NCBI RefSeq assembly: GCF_000341225.1
Contig: NZ_ANAC01000007.1
Location: 1-64,000, forward strand
Reading direction: 5' to 3'
From: Nocardiopsis alba DSM 43377
GTDB lineage: Bacteria; Actinomycetota; Actinomycetes; Streptosporangiales; Streptosporangiaceae
Length of the DNA stretch: 64,000 nucleotides
Numbering within the stretch: position 1 is the stretch's first letter; every line of letters starts with the position of its first letter. Position numbers and translations under genes: made by a program. This document shows, piece by piece, positions 55,244 through 63,552 of this stretch. The notes beneath the pieces are model-generated. The model was not told the DNA's origin. It worked only from the letters and a program-made list of their open reading frames with translations, and ran no database searches.

Positions 55244-55476
55244 CTCGTCTTCCCCCGTGGAAACTCGTGGCATGGTCGGAAGCGCACCCCTCGACCCTCG
55301 CGCACGGCGGGGCACTCGGGTGCGCTCGTCCCAGCAAACTAGGTTTCGCGGTCCCGTGTGGGAGAAAGTCGTAACCCGCATCGACGGTTCCGGCGGCCCG
55401 GATACCCTGTCGCCCATGCCCCAAGGGAAAGAGACGCCCTTCGAGTCCTCCGCGACCCGGATCCCGGGTGGCCCGG

Positions 55477-55494
55477 GGTGGTCCATGGACCACC
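55477..55494. repeat. 18-bp perfect palindrome
   Basis: GGTGGTCCATGGACCACC, with further GC-rich complementarity on both flanks allowing a bulge (about 55470-55500). It sits between the PKS terminator and the ADH gene, so it may be a second terminator or an operator. Confidence 0.5.
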
Positions 55495-55551
55495 GGGCCC
55501 GGAGCCTGGCGGGGCGGGGCCCCGAGGGCACCGCGTCCTGAGAACGCGAGA

Positions 55552-55579
55552 GGCCCCGCCCCCGGTCAGGGGCGGGGCC
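55552..55579 (-). terminator. Terminator after type II PKS genes
   Basis: 11-bp perfect stem GGCCCCGCCCC (55552-55562) with 55569-55579, 6-nt loop, 23 nt beyond the aromatase stop. The rest of 55244-55551 has no gene; it carries the ADH promoter region and the palindrome. Confidence 0.72.
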
Positions 55580-55601
55580 CGCGGTGGCGACCGCGACCCG
55601 A

Positions 55602-56078
55602 TCAGCCGACCGGGTTCTCGGCGAGGGCCCTGGCCTCGACCTTCTCCTTGATCAAAGCCATCTCCTTGGGGATATTCCGCTCCAGGTTGCGGGTCATCTG
55701 GGCGTCGTCCACCGGCGCGGTCGGCTTCAGGGCGAAGTCGTGGCACCAGGTCATGAGGACCCCGTCGGGGCGGTCCTCGTACGTCCACTCGATGTTCATG
55801 TACTGGAACGCCCCGGTCTCCACCCGGTGGGCGCGCGCCACACCGGCGGCGCGGTCCATGACACGTTCGGACACCCAGCTCCACACCCGGCCCTGCTCGT
55901 CGGGGCGCTTGGTGAGACGGAACCGCACGATGTCGTCCTCCTTGTGGAGGATCTCCACCGACTCGTGCTCGGTGAAGAGCTCGGGCCAGGAGGCGACGTC
56001 GTTGGTCATCTCCCAGACCAGGTCGTAGGGGGCGTCGATGAGGATGCTGCTCTCGGTACGTCCGGGCACGACGATCAC
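55602..56078 (-). CDS. Polyketide aromatase/cyclase, WhiE-ORFVI-like (SRPBCC)
   Basis: A 158-aa START/SRPBCC-fold cyclase for folding and first-ring aromatisation of the poly-beta-ketone. It is very like spore-pigment WhiE ORFVI/TcmN N-domain proteins: SSILIDAPYDLVWEMTNDVASWPELFTEH, VWSWVSERV and ALIKEKVEARALAE are typical. It is a single-domain (monomeric) aromatase, which in spore pigment loci closes the first ring. Its GTG start overlaps the ACP stop (GTGA), so the two are coupled. A terminator follows. Confidence 0.88.
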   Translation of the reverse strand: MIVVPGRTESSILIDAPYDLVWEMTNDVASWPELFTEHESVEILHKEDDIVRFRLTKRPDEQGRVWSWVSERVMDRAAGVARAHRVETGAFQYMNIEWTYEDRPDGVLMTWCHDFALKPTAPVDDAQMTRNLERNIPKEMALIKEKVEARALAENPVG

Positions 56079-56335
56079 ACCCCGTCCGCGGTGACGACGT
56101 CGCCCTCGGCGACGAAGGCGATCAGAGCGGTGGGGGAGGGCACCAGCTCGGCGTCCGGGCCCAGCTTGCGGCCCACACGGCGCTCGATCTCGGCGATGAT
56201 GCCGAGGACACCGAGCGAGTCGACGCCCAGCTCCTCGAAGGTGCTCGTGGAAGCGGTCGCGACGTCGGTCCTGACCCCGGCGCAGATGGAGACCAGCTCC
56301 ACCAGCTCCTCGATCGTGATGTTCCTCTGGGACAT
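56075..56335 (-). CDS. Acyl carrier protein of type II PKS
   Basis: An 86-aa ACP. The phosphopantetheine attachment motif is ELGVDSLGVLGII with Ser40. Helical surroundings EELVELVSICAGVRTD and ALIAFVAEGD match type II PKS ACPs. AAGGAGGAAC precedes the ATG 3 nt upstream. It lies 22 nt after the chain-length factor and overlaps the aromatase gene. Confidence 0.92.
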   Translation of the reverse strand: MSQRNITIEELVELVSICAGVRTDVATASTSTFEELGVDSLGVLGIIAEIERRVGRKLGPDAELVPSPTALIAFVAEGDVVTADGV

Positions 56336-56357
56336 GTTCCTCCTTGGAATTCCTGTT

Positions 56358-57575
56358 TCAGGCGTGTTCGGGATGCTTGAGGACGACCGCCGAGTTGGCG
56401 CCGCCCATGCCGCGCGACAGCACCAGGGCGGTGCGCGGTCGAGCGGGTCGGGGGACCCGGACGACCAGGTCGAGGCCGAAGGGCGCGTCGAGGACATGGG
56501 GCGTGGGCGGGATGATCCGGTGCTCCAGGCTCAGAACGGCCGCGGCCACGTCCAGGGCGCCCGCGCCGGCGTAGGCCCGGCCGAAGCCGGTCTTCGGGGC
56601 GGTCACGGCCACCCCCTTCGGGAAGAGTCGGCGGATCGTGGCCACCTCGTCGGCGTCGGCCTTGGGCAGGCCCACGGCGTCGGCGAAGACGACGTCCACC
56701 TCCTCGGGGGAGACCCCGGCGCGTTCCATCGCCTGCCGGGCCGCCCACAGCAGACCCTCACCGCCGGGGTCGAAGACGCCGACACCCCCGAAGGTGCTCG
56801 CCTGCCCAGCGACGACGGCCCGGATCCGGGCCCCGCGCTCCCGCGCCACGTCGGCCCGCTCCACCAGGGCCACGGCGGCCCCCTCGGCCGGGACGTGACC
56901 GGTGGCCCCCTCGGTGAAGGGGACGTAGGCCGTGGTGGGGTCGACACCCGGACTCAGGACCTCGGATCCGACCTGGCAGGCCAGTGAGAACGGCGACCCG
57001 ATCGGCGCCTCGGCGCCTCCGACCAGCATCGACGAGGTACCGCGACGCAGGGTCCGCGCGCTCTGTCCTAGGGCGTCGAGCATGCCCGGCTCGTCGGTGA
57101 CCAGGACACCGCACATGCCCTTGAGCCCGTTGCGGATCGATACCTGTCCGGTGCTCGCGGCGTAGAACCAGGCGATGGACTGGTAGGGGCCGACCCGGTC
57201 GGGGCCCTCGCTCCACAGAGCCTCGATCTCGCGCTGGCCGAACTCCACGCCGCCGGCGCCACTACAGATCAGCGCACCGGTCGCGTAGGGGTCGACGGAG
57301 GTGTCGACGCCCGAGTCGCGCAGCGCCTCCTCGGCGGCGACCAGCGCGAACCGGGTGAAGGCGTCGGTCTGGACGACGAAACGTCCCTCGATGTGGTCGT
57401 AGGGGTCGAACCCGGGCACCTTCCCGCCCAGGTGGACGTGGAAGCCCTCGGTGTCGAAGTCGGGGATCGGGGCGATGAGCGTGCGCCCCTCGACCAACGC
57501 CTCCCAGTACGCCTCGACGCCCAGACCCGCGGGCGAGACCGTGCCCAGGCCGGTGATCACCGTGTCCATGGTCAT
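56358..57575 (-). CDS. Ketosynthase chain-length factor (KS-beta)
   Basis: A 405-aa CLF. It has the ketosynthase fold but Gln replaces the active-site Cys (ASTGQVSI, Gln144), the hallmark of KS-beta subunits, which decarboxylate malonyl-ACP and set chain length. FGRAYAGAGALDVAAAVLSLEH and SRGMGGANSAVVL are conserved. The start is ATG 57575, 3 nt after the KS-alpha stop, which ensures equal translation of the heterodimer. Similarity in pattern to spore-pigment CLFs is likely but not measured. Confidence 0.92.
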   Translation of the reverse strand: MTMDTVITGLGTVSPAGLGVEAYWEALVEGRTLIAPIPDFDTEGFHVHLGGKVPGFDPYDHIEGRFVVQTDAFTRFALVAAEEALRDSGVDTSVDPYATGALICSGAGGVEFGQREIEALWSEGPDRVGPYQSIAWFYAASTGQVSIRNGLKGMCGVLVTDEPGMLDALGQSARTLRRGTSSMLVGGAEAPIGSPFSLACQVGSEVLSPGVDPTTAYVPFTEGATGHVPAEGAAVALVERADVARERGARIRAVVAGQASTFGGVGVFDPGGEGLLWAARQAMERAGVSPEEVDVVFADAVGLPKADADEVATIRRLFPKGVAVTAPKTGFGRAYAGAGALDVAAAVLSLEHRIIPPTPHVLDAPFGLDLVVRVPRPARPRTALVLSRGMGGANSAVVLKHPEHA

Positions 57576-57578
57576 CCC

Positions 57579-58835
57579 TCACACCCCCCTGTCCAGGACG
57601 ACCGCCGACTGGAAGCCGCCGAAACCGCTGCCCACGGACAGCACCACGTCGTTCCTCTGCTCACGGGCGGTCAAGGGGACGTGGTCGAGGTCGCATTCGG
57701 GGTCGGGCGTGGTCAGGTTGGCGGTGGGCGGGACCACCCCCGTGTCCATGGCCAGGACACAGGCGGCCAGTTCGATCGAGCCGATGGCGCCCAGCGAGTG
57801 CCCCACCATCGACTTGATGGAGGACATGGGCACCCGCCGCGCGTGCGCTCCCAGAGCCCGCTTGACCGCGTCCGTCTCGTGCCGGTCGTTCTGCACGGTT
57901 CCCGAACCGTGGGCGTTGACGTAGTCCACGTCCTCGGCCGACCGCCGGGCCCGGTCCAGGGCGGTCGTGATGGCGCGCGCCATCTCGGTGCCCTCCCGCC
58001 GCAGCCCGGTCATGTGGAAGGCGTTGCCGTGGTTGGCGAAGCCCGCCACCCGGCAGCGGATGTCGGCGCCCCGACGTTTCGCCGCGGACGCCTCCTCCAG
58101 GACGAGTACCGCCGCGCCCTCGCCCATCACGAAGCCGTTCCGGTGCCGGTCGAAGGGTCGAGAGGCGTGTTCGGGGTCGTCATTGCTGTCCGACGTCGCC
58201 TTGATGGCGTCGAAGCAGGCCATGGCGATGGGCGAGATCGGCGATTCGGCGGCGCCCGTGACGACCACGTCGGCGAGGTCGTCCTCGATGGCCTGCGCGG
58301 CGTAGCCGACCGCGTCCAGCCCGGAGGTGCATCCGGTGGAGACGGTCTGGACCGGGCCGCGTGCCCCGACGAGTTCGGCGACCTCGCCGGAGAGCATGCT
58401 CGGCGTCAGCGCGCGGTACAGGTGGGGCGAGGCGCTGGAGGGGTCGACCACCCAGTCCGCCCCGCTCCGGCTCATCGTGACGTACTCCTTCTCCAGGAGT
58501 GTGGTGCCGCCGACGGCGGTGCCCATGCTCACGCCCAGACGCCAGGGCGAGAACCCCTCCAACGGGGTCCCGCTGTCGGCGAGGGCCTCCGCGAGGGCGA
58601 CGGCGGTGAACTGGACGTATCTGTCCATCCGCGCGACCTGTTCCGCGTCCAGTCCGTGGGCGGCGGGATCGAAGTCGACCTCGGCGGCGATGCGGGAGCG
58701 GAACCCGGCGGGGTCGAACAGGGTGACGGCCCGGGTGGCGGTCCGCCCGGCGGTGAGCATGTCCCAGAAGGCGGTGGTTCCGACCGCTCCGGGCGCGACC
58801 ACGCCGATTCCGGTGACGACGGCTTCACGCCTCAT
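57579..58835 (-). CDS. Ketosynthase alpha subunit, type II PKS
   Basis: A 418-aa condensing enzyme. The active-site Cys169 lies in [15 protein letters not shown]. Catalytic His residues are in [11 protein letters not shown] and [62 protein letters not shown] is the conserved central block (quoted in parts: [36 protein letters not shown]). It pairs with the CLF to build the aromatic polyketide backbone. GGGAGG lies 6 nt before the ATG. It is first in the KS-CLF-ACP-aromatase unit. Confidence 0.93.
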   Translation of the reverse strand: MRREAVVTGIGVVAPGAVGTTAFWDMLTAGRTATRAVTLFDPAGFRSRIAAEVDFDPAAHGLDAEQVARMDRYVQFTAVALAEALADSGTPLEGFSPWRLGVSMGTAVGGTTLLEKEYVTMSRSGADWVVDPSSASPHLYRALTPSMLSGEVAELVGARGPVQTVSTGCTSGLDAVGYAAQAIEDDLADVVVTGAAESPISPIAMACFDAIKATSDSNDDPEHASRPFDRHRNGFVMGEGAAVLVLEEASAAKRRGADIRCRVAGFANHGNAFHMTGLRREGTEMARAITTALDRARRSAEDVDYVNAHGSGTVQNDRHETDAVKRALGAHARRVPMSSIKSMVGHSLGAIGSIELAACVLAMDTGVVPPTANLTTPDPECDLDHVPLTAREQRNDVVLSVGSGFGGFQSAVVLDRGV

Positions 58836-59376
58836 GTCGCCGCCTCCCGTCCTCCGACGAGGGGCGCGCGGGCACGGGTGGCGAGGTGTCGGGCATCGAC
58901 ACCATCGCGAGGTGGTGATGCTGGCTCAAGGACGTCTTCTTCCACGGGTCGAGGGCACCGATCGAGGCCGGAGGCGGGAGCGGGTCGCCGGGCGGTCCGG
59001 GGCGGCGCGGGGCACGGTCGGGACGAGGGCTGGTCGGTGGTGGAGAGCGGACACACGGGGGACGTGGAGGTCGTGTGACCAGGAGTAAGGCCTGGTCGTG
59101 GCCCGCGTTTTTACTTCCAGCACATGTCGTATCACGCTTCGTGGTCGATCGTCGTGACGAAATGCGCGTGGGCGGGCACCTGGCCGGCCGGCTTTGTCGT
59201 TCCATCCCGTTCGTCCTGTTCGAGATGGGCGGCTCGTCGCCTTCGCTCGGTTATGAAACGGACGTCGTCTCTGCGCCGTGAGAGGAGGCCTCGCCACGTG
59301 GGCGCGTAATGCTCCGAAAAATACGACCTAGCCTCTGAGGCGTCCCCCGAACACACGAGAACAAGAGACGGTCGGT
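58836..59376. other. Divergent intergenic region KS-alpha / propeller protein
   Basis: 541 bases with no convincing gene. It must carry the promoter of the PKS unit (minus) and of the propeller gene (plus). The stretch 59080-59160 is less GC-rich (GCGTTTTTACTTCCAGCAC), and another AT-richer patch, GAAAAATACGACC, lies at 59318-59330. No clear -10/-35 pair or operator was identified. Confidence 0.4.
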
Positions 59377-61587
59377 ATGACGGACGACGGTTCGAGCGGA
59401 GTGGAAGACGTCGACGCCCGAAGAACCCCGAAGGACAGGGCGTCCGCGGAACGAGAGCGGGAGGATCCGCTCCCTCCCCTTCGGTCTCTTCTCGCCGGGT
59501 TCGGCGTGGCGGCCCTTTTCGCGGGGTTGATCTGCCTCTTCACGGGTGTGAACCTCTCGACCCGCTCCGACATGGCCGAACTGACCGAGCGGACCCCCAT
59601 TGTGGGCTTCCTTCTGGTGGTCTTCATGACCGGGGCCGTGGTGCTGGCCCCGATGGCCGCCGCCGGAATAGGGGAACGCGGGGTCAGACGGGCTCTGGCG
59701 GTCCTCTCCGCGGTCTCCGGAACGGGGCTCGTGTACGCGCTCCGGCCGCTGTGGGTGTTCGAGTACCTGCGCGACGAACGGGCGGACCACTGGGCGTACG
59801 GTCTCGGCGACCTCTGGCTCTGGATCGGCATGGTGGCCGTCACTCTGGGGTCCGTCCTCTACGCCGTGGTCCCGGTCGGAGGGAAGGGGCTCTGGCGGAG
59901 GCCTTCGTCACTGGTCGGAGCCGGGGCCGCGTCCCTGGCGGTCGTTCTGGCGATGGTGATGGTCCGACCGATCGCGGACGAGGTCGGTGCGCGGCTCATC
60001 GAGCACACCACGGCGGCTCCTCTCGAGGGCGCGGCTCCCTCCGTTCCGGAATCGGTCTCCGATGTCGCCTGGCGGTGGTCGCCGGAGGACGACCTCGTTC
60101 CCGCGGGGGCGCTGGCGGTGGAGCGCGGGGTCTTCGTGCGGCTGGTGGACGGCGGTCTGCTCCTGGACGGCGAGACAGGGGAGGAGCTGTGGCGTCATCG
60201 GCGTCCCGGCCACACCCTTCGGGCCGGGGTGGGTCCGGAGGGCACGACCGTCGCCATGGCCTTCGCGCTGCCCCACGCCCATCACCTGGAGGGAGGCGTC
60301 GGGGTCGAGTTCCTCCGTCTGGACGCCGGCACCGGGGAGATCGTCGACGAACGCACCCTCGCCCCGTTCTTCGACACCGAGGCGGGGGAGGGCGTCGTCG
60401 AGGTCTACGCGGGGACGGGCGACGACGTGGACACCGACCGTCCGCTGTCGGTCGTCCCCGCCGAGTCGGGCGATGTGGAGGACCTGCCGCCGGTGCTCGC
60501 GCACATGACCGACGATCTCCTGCTCTCCGTCGGGGGTGAGGAACGGAGCGTCCCCTTCGGTTCCGAGGAGGGGTACGCGACCGCCTACGACCTGGAGACC
60601 TGGGAGACGGCGTGGACCCTCCCCGAGGAGGAGGACTGCGTCGATCGAGGGGCCGGAGAGTGGGATCGGACGGCGCTCGTGGGCGACCTGGTGCTGACCT
60701 CCCGGCTCTGCTCGATCCCTCGCGGCGAGGAGGACTGTGAGGACGAGGACGGCTGCCCGGACCGGATGGCCGTGGCCGCCTGGGAGGTCGACACCGGGCG
60801 GGAACGGTGGCGGCACGAGTGGGAGGCGGGCGAGGACGTCGAGAAGCCGCCCGCGCTCCGGGTCGCGGGGGAGAGCCGGGGGTCGATCCAGGCCCCCGCG
60901 GAGGACCGCGGGGAGGCCGGGGAGGGCGATCTCTTCTCCCACCGGGACTTCGACGACCGGGGCGACCGTGTCCTGGTGAGCCGTGCCGACACCTGGTACG
61001 AGGGTCTGTTCGTGTTGGACGCGACGACCGGGGAGGTACTGGAGGAGGAGCGGGACGTCCCCTTCACACCCCCTGAGGACGGCGATCGGCCGGACCCCTT
61101 CGCCGAGGAACCGGTGGGGTTCGACGAGGACGCCTACTACGCGAGGGTCGGGCGTCCGAACGACGGGACGGGCGTCCGCCTGGAGAGAGTGGGGTTCGGT
61201 TCCTCGGGGGAGCCCGAACGGCTGGTCGACCTGACCCATGAGAGCGATGGCTGCCTCATGACGGCGGGCTCCGCGGTCTGCGCCTACGGTCTGAGCCGGT
61301 ACCGGACCTCGGACACCTCGCCCGGGGGCGGCCATGGGCCGAGGGTGGAGGTCACCGACCTCGCGGGCGGGACCGACACGATCTCCCTGTGGGGCGTCGG
61401 CGAGGAGGGGCTCGACGAGACAGGGGAGCCGTCCTTCCTGCCGGTCCCCGGGGCGCTGTTGCTCGTGCCCGGTGGGACGTTCGCGTCCCCCTGGGTCGCG
61501 GGACGGATGGGGGCGGCGGAGGAGATGGTCGTGGGAGGAGGGGAGGCCCCCGAACCGACCCGAACGCCGATCGTCGCCCTGCGCTGA
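59377..61587 (+). CDS. Membrane-anchored PQQ-like beta-propeller protein, function unknown
   Basis: A 736-aa protein. A ~30-residue charged cytoplasmic tail is followed by about four membrane helices (residues ~35-205: LLAGFGVAALFAGLICLFTG, IVGFLLVVFMTGAVVLAP, a LWLWIGMVAVTLGSVLYAV helix, and ASLAVVLAMVMV). A large external region then has PQQ-type propeller repeats: LLLDGETGEELWRHRRPG, AYDLETWETAWTLP, AWEVDTGRERWRHEW and FVLDATTGEVLEEER. A pair of cysteine-bearing acidic inserts (EEEDCVD, EEDCEDEDGCPD) may form disulfides. No catalytic residues are recognised. Similar actinobacterial proteins are called PQQ-binding-like, and cofactor binding is not implied. Confidence 0.75.
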   Translation: MTDDGSSGVEDVDARRTPKDRASAEREREDPLPPLRSLLAGFGVAALFAGLICLFTGVNLSTRSDMAELTERTPIVGFLLVVFMTGAVVLAPMAAAGIGERGVRRALAVLSAVSGTGLVYALRPLWVFEYLRDERADHWAYGLGDLWLWIGMVAVTLGSVLYAVVPVGGKGLWRRPSSLVGAGAASLAVVLAMVMVRPIADEVGARLIEHTTAAPLEGAAPSVPESVSDVAWRWSPEDDLVPAGALAVERGVFVRLVDGGLLLDGETGEELWRHRRPGHTLRAGVGPEGTTVAMAFALPHAHHLEGGVGVEFLRLDAGTGEIVDERTLAPFFDTEAGEGVVEVYAGTGDDVDTDRPLSVVPAESGDVEDLPPVLAHMTDDLLLSVGGEERSVPFGSEEGYATAYDLETWETAWTLPEEEDCVDRGAGEWDRTALVGDLVLTSRLCSIPRGEEDCEDEDGCPDRMAVAAWEVDTGRERWRHEWEAGEDVEKPPALRVAGESRGSIQAPAEDRGEAGEGDLFSHRDFDDRGDRVLVSRADTWYEGLFVLDATTGEVLEEERDVPFTPPEDGDRPDPFAEEPVGFDEDAYYARVGRPNDGTGVRLERVGFGSSGEPERLVDLTHESDGCLMTAGSAVCAYGLSRYRTSDTSPGGGHGPRVEVTDLAGGTDTISLWGVGEEGLDETGEPSFLPVPGALLLVPGGTFASPWVAGRMGAAEEMVVGGGEAPEPTRTPIVALR

Positions 61588-61603
61588 TCGGGGCGGCCCT
61601 CTC

Positions 61604-61660
61604 GAACGGGCTCCTTCGACCCCCGTCCCCGCGAGGGGCGAGGCCGAAGGAGCCCGTTCT
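61604..61660 (+). terminator. Terminator after propeller gene
   Basis: 15-bp perfect stem GAACGGGCTCCTTCG (61604-61618) with 61645-61659. A nested CCCC-GCGA-GGGG hairpin is in the loop, and TTCTTCTCGTT follows. Confidence 0.78.
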
Positions 61661-61680
61661 TCTCGTTGGAGGGTGTGCCA

Positions 61681-61717
61681 TTGACGATAATGTGTGTCGC
61701 ACACTATCGTGTGACAC
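61681..61717 (+). promoter_or_regulatory. PadR promoter with overlapping inverted repeat; suggests leaderless mRNA
   Basis: TTGACG (61681-61686), 18-nt spacer, TATCGT (61705-61710), predicting transcription from about 61717-61718, which is the ATG itself. The spacer and -10 are covered by GTGTG-TCG-CACAC (61692-61704) flanked by GATA/TATC, and by a further GTGTGACAC. This suits autorepression by PadR. No Shine-Dalgarno is present. Confidence 0.6.
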
Positions 61718-62068
61718 ATGCTGGATGATGAGCGTTGGGCCGGTCATGTTCAGGAGCTGAGGCGCGGCACGGTCGTGCTCGCCTGTCTTGCCATACTCGG
61801 TCGCCCCCACTACGGCTACGCACTGCTCGAGACCCTGGAGAAGGCGGGTTTCTCGGTGGACGGCAACACGCTCTACCCGCTTCTGCGGCGCCTGGAGAAA
61901 CAGGGGCTGTTGACCAGCGAGTGGAACACCGACGAGGCCCGACCGCGCAAGTTCTACAAGGTCGGTCCGGACGGTGAGGAACTGCGCGACGCGCTGATGG
62001 GGGAGTGGCGTGCCCTCGACGGCTCGATTCGAGCTCTCATGGAAGAGGACCCCGATGGACGACCGTAA
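61718..62068 (+). CDS. PadR family transcriptional regulator
   Basis: A 116-aa PadR-type winged-helix repressor. ELRRGTVVLACLAILGRPHYGYALLETLEKAG, DGNTLYPLLRRLEKQGLL and RKFYKVGPDGEELRDAL are the conserved helices and wing. The short C terminus is of subfamily 2. It overlaps the downstream HAAS-domain gene by 14 nt; PadR-HAAS pairs are common and the membrane protein is probably its regulated partner. The ATG seems to be at or next to the transcription start. Confidence 0.9.
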   Translation: MLDDERWAGHVQELRRGTVVLACLAILGRPHYGYALLETLEKAGFSVDGNTLYPLLRRLEKQGLLTSEWNTDEARPRKFYKVGPDGEELRDALMGEWRALDGSIRALMEEDPDGRP

Positions 62069-63038
62069 GACCGAGACCACCCTGACCGGCCGTTACGTCT
62101 GGACCGTCACACGCCACCTTGGGGCGGAGGCCGGCCCCGACGTGGCCCGGGAACTGCGCGCCTCCATCCGGGACCGTGTGGAGGCCGGGATCGAGGCGGG
62201 GAACGACCCCGCGACGGCGGAGCGTGAGGCGCTCACCGAACTCGGCGACCCCGAGACGCTCGCCCGCGAGTACGGAGAGCTCCCCCGTCACCTGATCGGG
62301 CCCGCGCTGTATCCCGACTACGTGCGACTGCTGAGAGCGCTGCTCGCGATCCTGGCCCCGCTCGCCCTGGCCCTGTTGTTCGTGGACCGATTCGAGTCCG
62401 GCGCCGGTGGCCTCGGCGAGATCGGCGTCGAGGCGGCCGTCGTCCTGGTGACGGTGACGGTGCACGTCGCCTTCTGGACGACCCTGGTGTTCGCGATCAT
62501 CGAGCGCGCGCGCCCCGCCGACCGGCGTGACCTGCCCCTGACCGCATGGGGCCCCGATCGGTTGGACGTCGACGTTCCCGGCGGGCGGGTCGGCCTGCCG
62601 GGGACCGTCGCCCGTGTGGCCCTCGAGGTCGCCATGATCGCCCTCCTCGTCTGGCAGTTCTCCGGTGTCTCCGACCTCGGTTCCCAGATCCAGGTCCTGG
62701 ACCCCGGGCTCGGTCTGGCCTGGAAGGTCCTGCTCATCGGGGCTCTGGCGGCCGGGGCCGTCACCGCCCTGGCGGCCTGGCGGGTCGGTCGGTGGACCTC
62801 GGGGCTCTCGGTGATCGATGTCCTGGTCACCGCCACCGGCGCGCTGGTGACCGTGTACCTGCTGATCCAGGACCGGTTGATCGTCTCCGACCTGTCCGAG
62901 CGTCTCTCCGAGGTGTTCGGCGGCACGATCGACCTGACGATCTCGAACGACCTCCTCGCCGCCCTGGTGATCGTCATCGCGGTCTGGGACATCGCGGACC
63001 GCCTGCGCGGTCACCGTCGGGACACGACCAAGGCCTGA
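62055..63038 (+). CDS. HAAS-domain (permease prefix) membrane protein
   Basis: A 327-aa protein. The N-terminal ~70 residues form a HAAS/DUF1700-like helical signalling domain (ELRASIRDRVEAGIEAG, ATAEREALTELGDPETLAREYGE). Then come about six membrane helices: LLRALLAILAPLALALLFV, AAVVLVTVTVHVAFWTTLVFAI, VALEVAMIALLVWQF, VLLIGALAAGAVTALAAW, VIDVLVTATGALVTVYLLI and LLAALVIVIAVWDIA. Function is unknown; such proteins are usually encoded after a PadR regulator. The ATG overlaps the padR-type gene. A strong terminator follows. Confidence 0.8.
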   Translation: MDDRKTETTLTGRYVWTVTRHLGAEAGPDVARELRASIRDRVEAGIEAGNDPATAEREALTELGDPETLAREYGELPRHLIGPALYPDYVRLLRALLAILAPLALALLFVDRFESGAGGLGEIGVEAAVVLVTVTVHVAFWTTLVFAIIERARPADRRDLPLTAWGPDRLDVDVPGGRVGLPGTVARVALEVAMIALLVWQFSGVSDLGSQIQVLDPGLGLAWKVLLIGALAAGAVTALAAWRVGRWTSGLSVIDVLVTATGALVTVYLLIQDRLIVSDLSERLSEVFGGTIDLTISNDLLAALVIVIAVWDIADRLRGHRRDTTKA

Positions 63039-63066
63039 CCCGTCGGTCCTTCCGCTCGCGAACGGA

Positions 63067-63107
63067 CGGCCCGGCGCGCCCCTCGACCCCGGGGGCGCGC
63101 CGGGCCG
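63067..63107 (+). terminator. Terminator after PadR-HAAS unit
   Basis: 16-bp stem, arms 63067-63082 and 63092-63107, very GC-rich, 9-nt loop, 28 nt after the stop. Confidence 0.75.
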
Positions 63108-63157
63108 CGGGCGTGTGCCCCGGCTTCGACGGACCGACTTCTTTCGAGGAACGGATT

Positions 63158-63174
63158 TACCGTTCCGAACGGTA
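63158..63174. repeat. 17-bp perfect inverted repeat upstream of amidase
   Basis: TACCGTTCCGAACGGTA, symmetric about a single C, in an AT-richer region about 380 nt before the amidase start. The symmetry and size suit a dimeric repressor operator. It does not match the SOS box. Confidence 0.55.
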
Positions 63175-63339
63175 CGCGGTCTTTTTTCTCGAAGGTGCGA
63201 CCCATGGGCATTCGCGGCACGGGTTTCGGAATCGGTGAAGAACGGCGCGTGTCCTGAGTGTGGCGTCCGAATTACGGATTGATCCGGGATTCGGATCTCT
63301 GGAGAGGAAAGGTCCCATCTTTCCCCTTCGAGGGAGGGT

Positions 63340-63540
63340 GGGATGAATCTTTACAGGTGGTGAGGGGTGATCCTCCCCTTCTTTCGATTTTCTCCTATAC
63401 AACAAGGGGAACCGTTTTCCCATGGGGGTGACCGGTTCATTCTCTGACCGGAATCGGCCATGGAAATCCGGGCCACCACCCTTTGCGCGCCGTGCGGGGT
63501 CCATGTTCTTTTATGACTGGCAAGTAACCCCGCGAGCCAC
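63340..63540 (+). ncRNA. Probable ydaO/yuaA (c-di-AMP) riboswitch
   Basis: The 5' conserved block GGGGAACCGTTTTCCCATGG (63406-63425) continues into GGGGTGACC (63424-63432), as in ydaO (GAGGAACCGC...GGGGUUAAUC). The 3' block GACTGGCAAGTAACCCCGCG (63515-63534), then AGCC, resembles GACAGCUAACUCCGGAGGC. GTGG (63358-63361) can pair with CCAC (63537-63540) for P1. Location before a cell-wall hydrolase is the classic actinobacterial setting. Match is by eye; limits are approximate. Confidence 0.55.
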
Positions 63541-63552
63541 GAAGGATCCCCC

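Noticed and set aside
63158..63174. LexA SOS box
   Set aside because: The actinobacterial SOS box has a TCGAAC...GTTCGA pattern; this palindrome has the arms in the opposite order and a one-base centre.
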